Source: SG8-4 sp964598225
GTDB taxonomy: Bacteria > Planctomycetota > Phycisphaerae > Sedimentisphaerales > Anaerobacaceae
Assembly (NCBI GenBank): GCA_964598225.1
Contig: CAZRBG010000002.1
Span: forward strand, 1-64,000
DNA length: 64,000 nucleotides
Direction: 5' to 3'
This document shows positions 9,386 through 17,820 of this stretch, in pieces (the stretch's first letter is position 1; each line of letters starts with the position of its first letter). A model generated the notes under the pieces. It was not told the DNA's origin and searched no databases. It saw only the letters and a program-made list of their open reading frames with translations. A program made the position numbers and the translations under genes.

Positions 9386-10735
9386 ATGAAAGATCAGAAA
9401 TGTTTGGGGGACGTTAAAAATGCGAAGGTGTCGCGGCGTGAATTCATGTCGTCCACTGCGGCAGCGGCGGCGTTTACGATAGTCTCGCCGCATGTCCTCG
9501 GCGGGCCGCGGCGTGTGCCGCCAAGTGAGAAGCTCAACATTGCCGGCATCGGAATCGGCGGTAGGGGTGGCGGCGACCTCTACGAGTGCCGCAGTGAGAA
9601 CATCGTCGCACTCTGCGACGTGGATGAGAGATACGCGGCCAAGGTGTTCAAAAAGTATCCCAACGCAAGTAAACACCGCGACTTCCGCAAAATGCTGGAC
9701 AAAGAGAAGAACATCGACGCGGTAGTCATTGCCACGCCCGACCATTCACATGCGGTGATTTCACTGGCAGCTATCGAGCGCGGCAAACACGTCTACTGCG
9801 AAAAGCCGCTGGCCCATTCGATCTATGAGGTCCGCAAGGTTACCGAAGCGGCGAGGAAGGCCGGAGTCGCTACGCAGCTTGGCAATCAGGGCCAGGCGTC
9901 CGAGAGCACGCGGCTCGTCGGCGAGTTCATCGCCGACGGCGCCATTGGCACAGTTCGCAAGGTCCACTCGTGGTGCAACAGGCCGATCTCGCCTCGCGGC
10001 ATCGACCGTCCGAAAGAGACGCCGCCCGTACCGGACACCCTGCATTGGGACCTGTGGCTCGGTCCGGCGCCGAAGCGCCCGTATCATCCGTGCTATCTGC
10101 CGTTTTCATGGCGCGGCTGGTGGGATTTCGGAACCGGCGTTCTCGGCGACATCGGCTGTCATCAGTTCGCGCCGATTTTCCGGGCGCTGAAGCTCGGCTA
10201 CCCCACGAGCGTCGAGGCGTGCTCGAGCGGAGTCAATTCCGAGACCGCGCCTTTAGCTTCGATAGTCCGTTACGATTTCCCGGCCCGCTCGGGAATGCCG
10301 CCGTTGAAGCTGACCTGGTACGACGGCGGATTGATGCCGCCAAGACCCGATGAGCTGGCCGAGGGCCGGCGCTTCGGCAACGCCGACGATAATCTCTATA
10401 TCGGCGACAAGGGCAAAATGCTCGGCCACAGGCTATTGCCCGAGCAGCGCAGCAAAGAGTACGGCAAGCCGCCCCGGATTCTGCCGAGATCGCCGGGCCA
10501 TCACAAAGAATGGCTCAACGCCTGTAAGGGCGGCGAACCGGCGGGATCGAACTTCGACATCTCCGGGCCGCTGACCGAAGTGGTTCTGCTGGGCAATATC
10601 GCTCTGCGCACGGGTCAGACCTTGTACGAGAAGGGTCTCAAGCTCCATTATGACGGCCCCGGCATGAAGGTGACCAATCTTGAGGAGGCAAACGAATACA
10701 TCAGCAGCGAATTCCGCGAAGGCTGGACACTGTGA
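9386..10735 (+). CDS. Tat-exported Gfo/Idh/MocA oxidoreductase, tandem paralog 1
   Basis: 449 residues. The twin-arginine motif SRREFM is followed by a hydrophobic stretch ending SPHVLGG. Rossmann motif IAGIGIGGRGGGD and an intact VYCEKPL active-site loop are present. The WRGWWDFGTGVLGDIGCHQF stretch and the FREGWTL ending are shared with the next three genes. This is the first of four head-to-tail paralogs that probably arose by duplication. Expected to oxidise a sugar or cyclitol outside the cytoplasm; substrate unknown. Confidence 0.9.
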   Translation: MKDQKCLGDVKNAKVSRREFMSSTAAAAAFTIVSPHVLGGPRRVPPSEKLNIAGIGIGGRGGGDLYECRSENIVALCDVDERYAAKVFKKYPNASKHRDFRKMLDKEKNIDAVVIATPDHSHAVISLAAIERGKHVYCEKPLAHSIYEVRKVTEAARKAGVATQLGNQGQASESTRLVGEFIADGAIGTVRKVHSWCNRPISPRGIDRPKETPPVPDTLHWDLWLGPAPKRPYHPCYLPFSWRGWWDFGTGVLGDIGCHQFAPIFRALKLGYPTSVEACSSGVNSETAPLASIVRYDFPARSGMPPLKLTWYDGGLMPPRPDELAEGRRFGNADDNLYIGDKGKMLGHRLLPEQRSKEYGKPPRILPRSPGHHKEWLNACKGGEPAGSNFDISGPLTEVVLLGNIALRTGQTLYEKGLKLHYDGPGMKVTNLEEANEYISSEFREGWTL

Positions 10736-10755
10736 TCTTTTTGATTTGAATGACG

Positions 10756-10804
10756 TAGGGTGGGGCTTGGCCCACCAACATTTAGCGGTGGGGCTTGCCC
10801 CACT
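10756..10804. repeat. Family C repeat
   Basis: TAGGGTGGGGCTTGGCCCACC followed by a second GGTGGGGCTTGCCCCAC palindrome, in the gap between tandem paralogs 1 and 2. Confidence 0.7.
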
Positions 10805-10856
10805 CTGCATTTGAGATTTGAGATGTGTGATTTGAAATTATATGAGGAACGCTCCA

Positions 10857-12227
10857 ATGAGAAAGAACAGTCAGACAGAAAAACCTAACGGCAGAATATC
10901 GAGACGTAATTTTATGGGTGCGGCGGCGACAACGGCGGCGTTCACCGTCGTCCCCAGGCACGTTCTCGGCGGAATTGGCGGGACGGCACCGAGCGACAAG
11001 CTCAACGTCGCCTCAATCGGCGCCGGCGGACGGGCAAGCGGCGACATCAACGCAGTCAGCAGCGAGAACATCGTGGCGCTGTGCGACGTGGACTGGGGGC
11101 GCGCCTCCGGCCAGTTCAAACGCCACCCGGAGGCCAAAAGATACAAAGACTTTCGCCGAATGCTCGATAAGGAAGACAACAACATCGACGCCGTGATAGT
11201 CGCTACGCCGGACCACGTTCACGCCCCGGCAAGTGTGATGGCTATGAAGATGGGCAAGCACGTCTACTGCGAAAAACCGCTGACGCACGACGTCTATGAG
11301 TCCCGCGTGATGGCCGAGGTCGCACGAAAAGCGGGTGTAGCGACCCAGATGGGCAACCAGGGCCAGGCCTCGGAGCAGACCCGCCTGATGTGCGAAGCCA
11401 TCTGGGACGGAGCGATCGGCCAGGTCCACGAGGTTCACGTCTGGACGGATCGGCCGATGCGCGGCATAAACGGACTGTACTGGCCGCAAGGCGTTGAAAG
11501 ACCCGAAGAAACCCCGCCCGTGCCGGAAAAACTGGATTGGGACCTCTGGCTCGGGCCGGCGCCGTATCGTCCCTATAACCCGGCGTACGCTCCCTTCAAG
11601 TGGCGCGGCTGGTGGGACTTCGGCACCGGCGCTCTGGGCGATATCGGCTGCCACCGGATCGATCCGGTGTTCCGCGCCCTGAAGCTGGGCCATCCCAGGA
11701 CGGTTAACGCCTGCTGCACCATAGTAAATGACGAGACTTATCCCGTGGCTTCGCGAGTGACGTACGAATTCCCGGCACGCGGCGATATGGATCCGGTTAC
11801 CCTGCACTGGTACGACGGCGGGATGAAGCCGCCCCGCCCGAAAGAGCTGGAGAAAGGACGAACATGGGGGACCAACGGCATCCTCTTCGTCGGCACTGAA
11901 GGCAAGATGCTGGAAGAGCGGCTGATCCCCGAGTCGCGGCAAAAGGAATACGGCAAGCCGCCGCGGAAGCTCGAACGCTCGCCCGGCCATCATAAAGAGT
12001 GGATACTGGCCTGCAAAGGCGGCAAACCCGCCGGCTCGAACTTCCCCGATCACGCCGGCCTGCTGGCCCAGGTGGTCCTGTTAGGCAATCTCGCCTTGCG
12101 CCCCGCGCTGAAAAAGAAACTGACTCAGTACAAGTTGCACTGGGACGGCGAGGCGATGGAAGTTACCAATATGCCCGAGGCGAATCAGTACCTGCGGCGC
12201 GAGTATCGCAAAGGATGGACGTTATGA
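10857..12227 (+). CDS. Tat-exported Gfo/Idh/MocA oxidoreductase, tandem paralog 2
   Basis: 456 residues from ATG 10857, chosen over the in-frame ATG 10842 because GAGGAAC lies just upstream of 10857. The Tat signal is ISRRNFMGAAATTAAFTVVP followed by RHVLGG, almost the same as in paralogs 3 and 4. The VYCEKPL loop is intact. The WWDFGTGALGDIGCHRID signature and YRKGWTL C-terminus match the array. An insertion before the RPEETPPVP segment (the INGLYWPQ region) distinguishes it from paralog 1. Confidence 0.9.
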   Translation: MRKNSQTEKPNGRISRRNFMGAAATTAAFTVVPRHVLGGIGGTAPSDKLNVASIGAGGRASGDINAVSSENIVALCDVDWGRASGQFKRHPEAKRYKDFRRMLDKEDNNIDAVIVATPDHVHAPASVMAMKMGKHVYCEKPLTHDVYESRVMAEVARKAGVATQMGNQGQASEQTRLMCEAIWDGAIGQVHEVHVWTDRPMRGINGLYWPQGVERPEETPPVPEKLDWDLWLGPAPYRPYNPAYAPFKWRGWWDFGTGALGDIGCHRIDPVFRALKLGHPRTVNACCTIVNDETYPVASRVTYEFPARGDMDPVTLHWYDGGMKPPRPKELEKGRTWGTNGILFVGTEGKMLEERLIPESRQKEYGKPPRKLERSPGHHKEWILACKGGKPAGSNFPDHAGLLAQVVLLGNLALRPALKKKLTQYKLHWDGEAMEVTNMPEANQYLRREYRKGWTL

Positions 12228-12369
12228 TTGACTATTGCCCCTGCCTTCGCAGGGATGACAATAATATTGACTATTCTTAAGACGGGTGGCAGCCTCAAAG
12301 CCGCAGGCTTTGCGGATGGTGGGCCAAGCCTCACCCTACATATATTGTGATTGAATAAGGAACAGTTCG

Positions 12370-13761
12370 ATGAGAAAGAAGAAATCACCGGGGCGAGTAC
12401 GTAAGAGCGGGATGTCGCGGCGTGACTTGATGGGCGCGGCGGCTGCAACGGCGGCTTTTACCGTTGTCCCCCGGCACGTTCTCGGCGGACGAGGCACGGC
12501 GCCGAACGAAAAGCTCAATATCGCGGCCATCGGATCAGGGGGCATGGGCGGCGCAAATATCAATAAGTGCGCCACGGAAAACATTGTTGCCCTGTGCGAC
12601 GTGGACGACCGGCATGCCGCGGGGACGTTCAAGAAGTTTCCCAACGCTAAGAAGTACAAAGACTTCCGCGTCATGCTGGACAAGGAGGACAACAACATCG
12701 ATGCGGTGATCGTGGCTACGCCCGACCATACGCACGGTGTCGCGGCGATGGCCTGTATCAAGCGGCGCAAGCACGTGTATTGCCAGAAGCCGCTGGCGCA
12801 TTCGATCTACGAAGTCCGAAAGCTGACCGAGGCGGCGCGTCAGTACAAGGTCCAGACGCAGATGGGAAACCAGGGGCATTCTTCAAATGAGATTCGACTG
12901 CTGTACGAGTGGATTCAGGACGGGGCCATCGGCCCGGTCCGCGAGGTCCATTCCTGGAGCGACCGCCCCGTTGGCGGCCATCCCTGGTCGGACTTTCCGA
13001 TCATGGCCCGGCCCGAGGAGACGCCGGCCGTGCCGGATACGCTGGATTGGGACCTCTGGCTGGGGCCGGCTAAGTACCGGCCTTACCATCCGATTTACTG
13101 CCCCACGACGTGGCGAGGCTGGTGGGACTTCGGAACCGGAGCGCTGGGCGATATGGGCTGTCATATCATCGATCCCGCGTTCTGGGCGTTGAAACTCGGC
13201 GCGCCGACTCGCGTGGAAGCTTCGACGACTCACTACAAGCCCGAAGTGGCATCCGAGACTTATCCACGGGCCTCGATGGTATGGTACGAATTCCCGGCTC
13301 GCGGGGATATGCCGCCGGTCAAACTGACCTGGTACGACGGCCGTCTGCTGCCTCCGAGACCGAAAGACCTTGAGCCCGGGCGAAAGCTGGGAACCAACGG
13401 GACCCTGCTGATCGGCGAGAAAGGCACGATCATGCACGGCTCGCACGGCGCCGGCGGCGTTCGGATTGTCCCCGAGAAGAAAATGAGAGCATACGACAGG
13501 CCGCCCAAGACTCTGGAGCGCGTTGAAGGCGGCTCCGGCGGCCACGAACAGGACTGGATTCGCGCCTGCAAGGACGGCAAGCCCGCCAGCTCGAGCTTCG
13601 AGTACGGCGGCCCGCTGACCGAGATGGTGCTGCTCGGCGTGCTGGCGATGCGTTTGAAGAACGTACCGCTGGAGTGGGATTCCGAGAACCTCAAGGTCAC
13701 TAATTACGATGAGGCCGACAAGTACGTCAGACCCGAATTTCGCGAAGGCTGGACTTTGTGA
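12370..13761 (+). CDS. Tat-exported Gfo/Idh/MocA oxidoreductase, tandem paralog 3 (QKP variant)
   Basis: 463 residues with Tat motif MSRRDLMGAAAATAAFTVVP. The usual EKP loop reads VYCQKPL (Gln139, Lys140), so the lysine is kept but the glutamate is replaced. The WWDFGTGALGDMGCHIID signature and FREGWTL ending are shared with the array. A glycine-rich insertion (HGSHGAGGVRI, near residue 360) is absent from paralogs 1 and 2. Probably an active oxidoreductase with altered specificity; that is inference. Confidence 0.9.
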   Translation: MRKKKSPGRVRKSGMSRRDLMGAAAATAAFTVVPRHVLGGRGTAPNEKLNIAAIGSGGMGGANINKCATENIVALCDVDDRHAAGTFKKFPNAKKYKDFRVMLDKEDNNIDAVIVATPDHTHGVAAMACIKRRKHVYCQKPLAHSIYEVRKLTEAARQYKVQTQMGNQGHSSNEIRLLYEWIQDGAIGPVREVHSWSDRPVGGHPWSDFPIMARPEETPAVPDTLDWDLWLGPAKYRPYHPIYCPTTWRGWWDFGTGALGDMGCHIIDPAFWALKLGAPTRVEASTTHYKPEVASETYPRASMVWYEFPARGDMPPVKLTWYDGRLLPPRPKDLEPGRKLGTNGTLLIGEKGTIMHGSHGAGGVRIVPEKKMRAYDRPPKTLERVEGGSGGHEQDWIRACKDGKPASSSFEYGGPLTEMVLLGVLAMRLKNVPLEWDSENLKVTNYDEADKYVRPEFREGWTL

Positions 13762-13787
13762 TTGACTATTGACTATTTGAGTGCATA

Positions 13788-13838
13788 AGGTGGGCTTTAG
13801 CCCACCTGCTCAAAATGGTGGGGCAAGCCCCACCCTAC
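13788..13838. repeat. Family C repeat
   Basis: AAGGTGGGCTTTAGCCCACC and GGTGGGGCAAGCCCCACC palindromes in the gap between paralogs 3 and 4. They follow short TTGACTATT repeats, which also occur after the genes ending at 6182, 12227 and 15200. Confidence 0.7.
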
Positions 13839-13862
13839 TCAGATTAAACGAGGAATATTCTG

Positions 13863-15200
13863 ATGAGAAAGAAGAACGATAAGGCGCAAACAAACAACGG
13901 CATGATATCGCGGCGCAGGTTTATGGGAGCGGCGGCGGCAACGGCGGCGTTTACGGTCGTCCCGCGACACGTTCTGGGCGGTCGCGGCGGCACGGCGCCG
14001 AGCGACAAACTCAACGTCGCCTGCATCGGCGTCGGCGGAATGGGCGGCAGCGACGTGAGCCAGATGAGCGGCGAGAACATAATCGCGTTTTGCGACGTCG
14101 ACTGGAAGCGAGCGGGACCGACATTCAAACGGCATCCGGACGTGAAGAAGTATCGCGATTTCCGAAAGATGCTGGATAAGGAAGAAAACAATCTCGACGC
14201 CGTTACCGTCTCGACGCCGGACAATATCCACGCCGTGGCTGCGATGGCGGCGATCAAACGCGGCAAGCACGTCTATTGCCAGAAACCGCTTTGCCATGAC
14301 ATTTACGAGGTCCGCCGGCTCACCGAAGCCGCCCGCAAGCATAACGTAATGACGCAGATGGGCATTCAGCTACACGCCCAGCAGTGCGTCAGGCTGGTGG
14401 CCGAGATGATTAAATCCGGAATGATCGGCAAAGTTCACAGGGTGGATATCTGGAGCGGCAAGAATTGGGGCGGGGGCACCAGGCCCGAAGAATCCATGCC
14501 GGTGCCGGATTATCTCGACTGGGACCTTTGGCTCGGCCCGGCCCCCTGGAGGCCCTACCATTCTACGTATCTGCCCGGCCAGTGGCGGCGGTGGTGGGAT
14601 TTCGGGACGGGGACGCTCGGCGATATGGGCTGTCATATCATCGACCCGGTCTTCTGGGCGCTCGATCTGGGGTATCCCACAAGCGTCGAGGCCCGGCCCG
14701 CCAGCTTTAGCGACGAGACTTACCCGGTGGCGACAACCGTCGGATGGGAGTTTCCCGCCCGAGGCGAGCTGCCGCCGGTGACTGTGACCTGGAATGACGG
14801 TGATAGAAGGCCGGAGCGGCCCGATGATCTCGAGCAAGGGCGAGAGCTGCCTCATCAGGGCGGATTATATTACGGCGAAAAAGGCACGATACTCGCTCCC
14901 CACGGAGGAAATCCGGCCCTCATACCGTACTCGAAAATGAGAGACGCCAAGATGCCCGAGCCGTTCCTGGGCAGAGGGATCAACCATTACCAGGACTGGA
15001 TCAGGGCGTGCAAGGGCGGACCGAAACCGCTGGCTAATTTCGACTACTCGGGCCCGCTGAGCGAGACGATTCTGTTCGGAAACGTAGCCGCTCTCGCAGG
15101 GAAAAAGCTGCTCTGGGACGGCCCGAACCTCAAAGTTACCAATATGCCGGAGGCGAATAAATACCTGAAACGTGATTATCGCGACGGTTGGACCTTGTGA
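13863..15200 (+). CDS. Tat-exported Gfo/Idh/MocA oxidoreductase, tandem paralog 4 (QKP variant)
   Basis: 445 residues with Tat motif ISRRRFMGAAAATAAFTVVP. Like paralog 3 it has VYCQKPL (Gln140, Lys141) in place of EKP, supporting a 3/4 pair within the array. The WWDFGTGTLGDMGCHIID signature and YRDGWTL ending are present. The next gene is an exported isomerase-DUF1080 fusion, consistent with sequential steps on one substrate. Confidence 0.9.
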   Translation: MRKKNDKAQTNNGMISRRRFMGAAAATAAFTVVPRHVLGGRGGTAPSDKLNVACIGVGGMGGSDVSQMSGENIIAFCDVDWKRAGPTFKRHPDVKKYRDFRKMLDKEENNLDAVTVSTPDNIHAVAAMAAIKRGKHVYCQKPLCHDIYEVRRLTEAARKHNVMTQMGIQLHAQQCVRLVAEMIKSGMIGKVHRVDIWSGKNWGGGTRPEESMPVPDYLDWDLWLGPAPWRPYHSTYLPGQWRRWWDFGTGTLGDMGCHIIDPVFWALDLGYPTSVEARPASFSDETYPVATTVGWEFPARGELPPVTVTWNDGDRRPERPDDLEQGRELPHQGGLYYGEKGTILAPHGGNPALIPYSKMRDAKMPEPFLGRGINHYQDWIRACKGGPKPLANFDYSGPLSETILFGNVAALAGKKLLWDGPNLKVTNMPEANKYLKRDYRDGWTL

Positions 15201-15223
15201 TTGACTATTGACTATTCGGAAAC

Positions 15224-15272
15224 AGCCATCCCCATCGGCGATAAACGACAATCGCCGATGAGGCTGCCACCC
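15224..15272. repeat. Family A repeat, inverted copy
   Basis: Runs from AGCCATCCCCATCGGCG through a hairpin (ATCGGCGATAAACGACAATCGCCGAT) to GAGGCTGCCACCC. Same element as 35084-35128 and 63285-63329, with compensating stem changes (TCCCGAT in those, ATCGGCG here). Confidence 0.75.
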
Positions 15273-15280
15273 GGCGGACT

Positions 15281-15350
15281 GTCATTCCCGCGCAAGCGGG
15301 AATCCATTTTGTCGCGACGTTTCTGGATCCCTGCCTTTGCAGGGATGACA
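15281..15350. repeat. Family B palindromic repeat
   Basis: GTCATTCCCGCGCAAGCGGG and an opposing CCCTGCCTTTGCAGGGATGAC arm around a short spacer. Confidence 0.75.
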
Positions 15351-15372
15351 ATGCGTAAAGGAATTCGCCGGT

Positions 15373-15429
15373 GGGTGGCAGCCTCAAGCCCGGACCACCG
15401 CCTCGTGGTGGTCCGGGCTTGGGGCTGGC
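15373..15429. repeat. Family A repeat with strong hairpin
   Basis: GGGTGGCAGCCTCA, then a perfect 14-bp stem (AAGCCCGGACCACC with GGTGGTCCGGGCTT) around GCCTCGT, then GGGGCTGGC. No T-run follows, so it is not a typical intrinsic terminator. Confidence 0.75.
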
Positions 15430-15498
15430 TGGGAAACGACCAGTTTGTTTATATTATTTTTGCCGCAACCAACGTCTTTATTAATAGGAGACAATAAA

Positions 15499-17670
15499 AT
15501 GAAAAGAAGTGTAAAACTAAGTATGTGTCTTTTGGTGTTTGTTTTGTGTGTGAGTTTGCTGCCGAAGACGAGTTACGCGGCCGAGGACAACTGGAAGCTC
15601 GGCATGCAGTCGTACAGTTTCAAGGAATTCACGTTCTTCGAGGCCGTTGACAAGACAAAGGCCCTGGGAATGGAATACATCGAGTGCTACCCGGGCCAGA
15701 CGCTCAGCAAGGAAAATCCCGAGGTGAAGGTCAATCACAACATGTCCTCTCAGGCCAAGAGGCGGATGCTCCAGAAGCTGCGATTGGCCGGCGTCAGGCT
15801 GATGAATTACGGCGTGGTCGGCCTGCCGAACGACGAGGCGGAGTGTCGAAAGGTCTTTAATTTCGCTAAGGATATGGGGATCGAGACGATTGTCTCCGAG
15901 CCGCCGGAGGACGCTTTCGATCTGATTGAAGACCTCTGCGAAGAATTCAAGATCAATGTCGCTATCCATAATCATCCCAAACCTTCGCATTATTGGAATC
16001 CCGACACGGTTCTGAAGGTTTGTAAGGGTCGGAGCAAGCTGATCGGGGCATGTGCCGATACGGGCCACTGGACGCGATCCGGCGTCGATCCGCTCGAAGC
16101 GGTTAAAAAGCTCGGGAAAGCCGACCGGATCATAAGTTTTCACTTCAAAGACCTTAACGAATTCGGCAACCGCGGGGCCAAAGATGTGCCGTGGGGCACC
16201 GGCGTGAGCAAGGCCCGCCCGATTCTCGAAGAGCTGGCCCGGCAGAATTTCAAGGGCGTCTTTTCCGTCGAGTGGGAACACAGTTGGCGTTCTTCCATGC
16301 CTTATATCGCAAAGTGTTTCACTTTCTTCCAGCGGACCGCTGCCGAACTCGGCGAGACCGACTGGAACTGGATATTCAACGGCAAAGACCTGTCCGGCTG
16401 GGACGGCGACCCGCGACTGTGGTCGGTAAAGGACGGCGTAATCCACGGCGAAACCACACCCGAGAAACCCGCTCGCGGCAACACATTCCTCATCTGGCGC
16501 GACGGCAAGCCCCTTGGGGGCAAGCTCAAGGACTTCGAGCTTAAACTGAAATTTCGCATCCGAAACGGCAACTCCGGCGTCCAGTATCGCAGCAAAGAGG
16601 TTGATAAGTGGGTCATCAGCGGCTATCAGGCAGAGGTCGAGAACAATCCCGGCAAGGTCGGTTTTCTCTATCACGAAAAAGGCCGCGGCTGGCTGACCAA
16701 CGTGGGCGATTTCATGGTCATCGACGAAAACGGCAAGAAGGAAGTCGTCAGCAACGTCTCCGACGTCGACCGACTCAAGAAGGTCGGCTACTACAGAGAA
16801 AAAGACTGGAACGAATACAGAATCATCGCTCAGGGCAACCACCTGGTCCACTATCTGAACGGCTATCAGACTATAGAACTGATCGACAACGATCGCATAA
16901 CCGATCCCGACGATCCCAAAGACCGCAAGGGTGCGGCCAGAGAGGGCCTTCTTGCCCTTCAGATTCATCAGGGCCCGCCTATGGTTGTCGAATTCAAGGA
17001 CATCAGAATCAGGAACCTCAAGCCGAAATACGGCGACGCCTTTCTGCTCTTCGACGGCAAGAGTCTGGACGATTGGAACGTTAAGGGCAACCGCGAGAAG
17101 AGTAAATGGGAAGTCGGAACGGCAGCGATGTCTTCTGAGAACCCGAAGATGCTCGTAAACAAAGGCGGCAAGGGCGAAATGATTAACCTTGCGTCTAAGC
17201 ATGGCGACAGTATCGACATCTACTCCGAGAAGGAACTCGGCGACTGCCGGATCGAGCTGCAGGTGATGGTCCCGAAAAACTCCAATTCCGGCATCTACGT
17301 GATGGGCGAATACGAGGTCCAGGTTCTGGACAGTTGGAATCGCGGCACAAATCTGAGCGGCGGCGACATGGGAGCCGTTTACGGCGCCAAGCCGCCGAGC
17401 ATCAACGCCAGCCGACCGCCCGGACGGTGGCAGAAGTACATAATCGAATGGCAGGCCCCCGGGTTTAACGCCGCAGACGATAAAGTGCAAAATGCTGAGT
17501 TCCTGAAGGTCGTCCTGAACAACCAACTGCTCCACGAAGACCTTGAAATGAAGGGATCCACCGGCGGTGCTCTCAGGGGCGAAGAGGCTCCCGAAGGCCC
17601 GCTCATGTTCCAGGGCAACCACGGGCCCGTGGCGTATCGCAATATCGTGATCAAAGAAGCGAAAAAATGA
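15499..17670 (+). CDS. Exported TIM-barrel isomerase fused to two DUF1080 domains
   Basis: 723 residues from ATG 15499, behind AATAGGAG; the open frame upstream to 15445 is discounted. A signal peptide (residues 1-29) precedes a xylose isomerase-like barrel (about 32-290) with NVAIHNHP, CADTGHW, SFHFKDL and FSVEWEH metal-site regions. Two DUF1080 domains follow, at about 300-510 (WIFNGKDLSGW, NSGVQYRS) and 515-723 (LLFDGKSLDDW, NSGIYVMGEYEVQVLDS). DUF1080 proteins are 3-keto-glycoside hydrolases or lyases. One exported polypeptide may therefore both cleave a keto-glycoside and isomerise the product. The domain calls are firm; the coupled reaction is inference. Confidence 0.87.
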   Translation: MKRSVKLSMCLLVFVLCVSLLPKTSYAAEDNWKLGMQSYSFKEFTFFEAVDKTKALGMEYIECYPGQTLSKENPEVKVNHNMSSQAKRRMLQKLRLAGVRLMNYGVVGLPNDEAECRKVFNFAKDMGIETIVSEPPEDAFDLIEDLCEEFKINVAIHNHPKPSHYWNPDTVLKVCKGRSKLIGACADTGHWTRSGVDPLEAVKKLGKADRIISFHFKDLNEFGNRGAKDVPWGTGVSKARPILEELARQNFKGVFSVEWEHSWRSSMPYIAKCFTFFQRTAAELGETDWNWIFNGKDLSGWDGDPRLWSVKDGVIHGETTPEKPARGNTFLIWRDGKPLGGKLKDFELKLKFRIRNGNSGVQYRSKEVDKWVISGYQAEVENNPGKVGFLYHEKGRGWLTNVGDFMVIDENGKKEVVSNVSDVDRLKKVGYYREKDWNEYRIIAQGNHLVHYLNGYQTIELIDNDRITDPDDPKDRKGAAREGLLALQIHQGPPMVVEFKDIRIRNLKPKYGDAFLLFDGKSLDDWNVKGNREKSKWEVGTAAMSSENPKMLVNKGGKGEMINLASKHGDSIDIYSEKELGDCRIELQVMVPKNSNSGIYVMGEYEVQVLDSWNRGTNLSGGDMGAVYGAKPPSINASRPPGRWQKYIIEWQAPGFNAADDKVQNAEFLKVVLNNQLLHEDLEMKGSTGGALRGEEAPEGPLMFQGNHGPVAYRNIVIKEAKK

Positions 17671-17728
17671 GAAACCCGGCGTCAGCCGTAAAAGATATTA
17701 TGGGTGGTGTAGGCCGCCGACACGGTGG

Positions 17729-17757
17729 TTGACAGGCCGGCGCAGCGGTGCTATATT
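17729..17757 (+). promoter_or_regulatory. Near-consensus sigma-70 promoter
   Basis: TTGACA (17729-17734) and TATATT (17752-17757) are 17 bp apart, 63 bp before ATG 17821. This marks the start of a transcription unit separate from the upstream array. Confidence 0.7.
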
Positions 17758-17820
17758 GCACCGGCGAAACGGTGAATTTATGAGCAATCTGTTACAATTT
17801 TGGAGTTAAATAGAAGAAAA

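Noticed and set aside
15373..15429. Intrinsic terminator
   Set aside because: The stem is strong but no T-run follows, and the same ends recur elsewhere, so it is called a repeat.
15517..17622. A 701-codon open frame on the minus strand
   Set aside because: Antisense to the isomerase-DUF1080 fusion, whose domains and signal peptide are clear.
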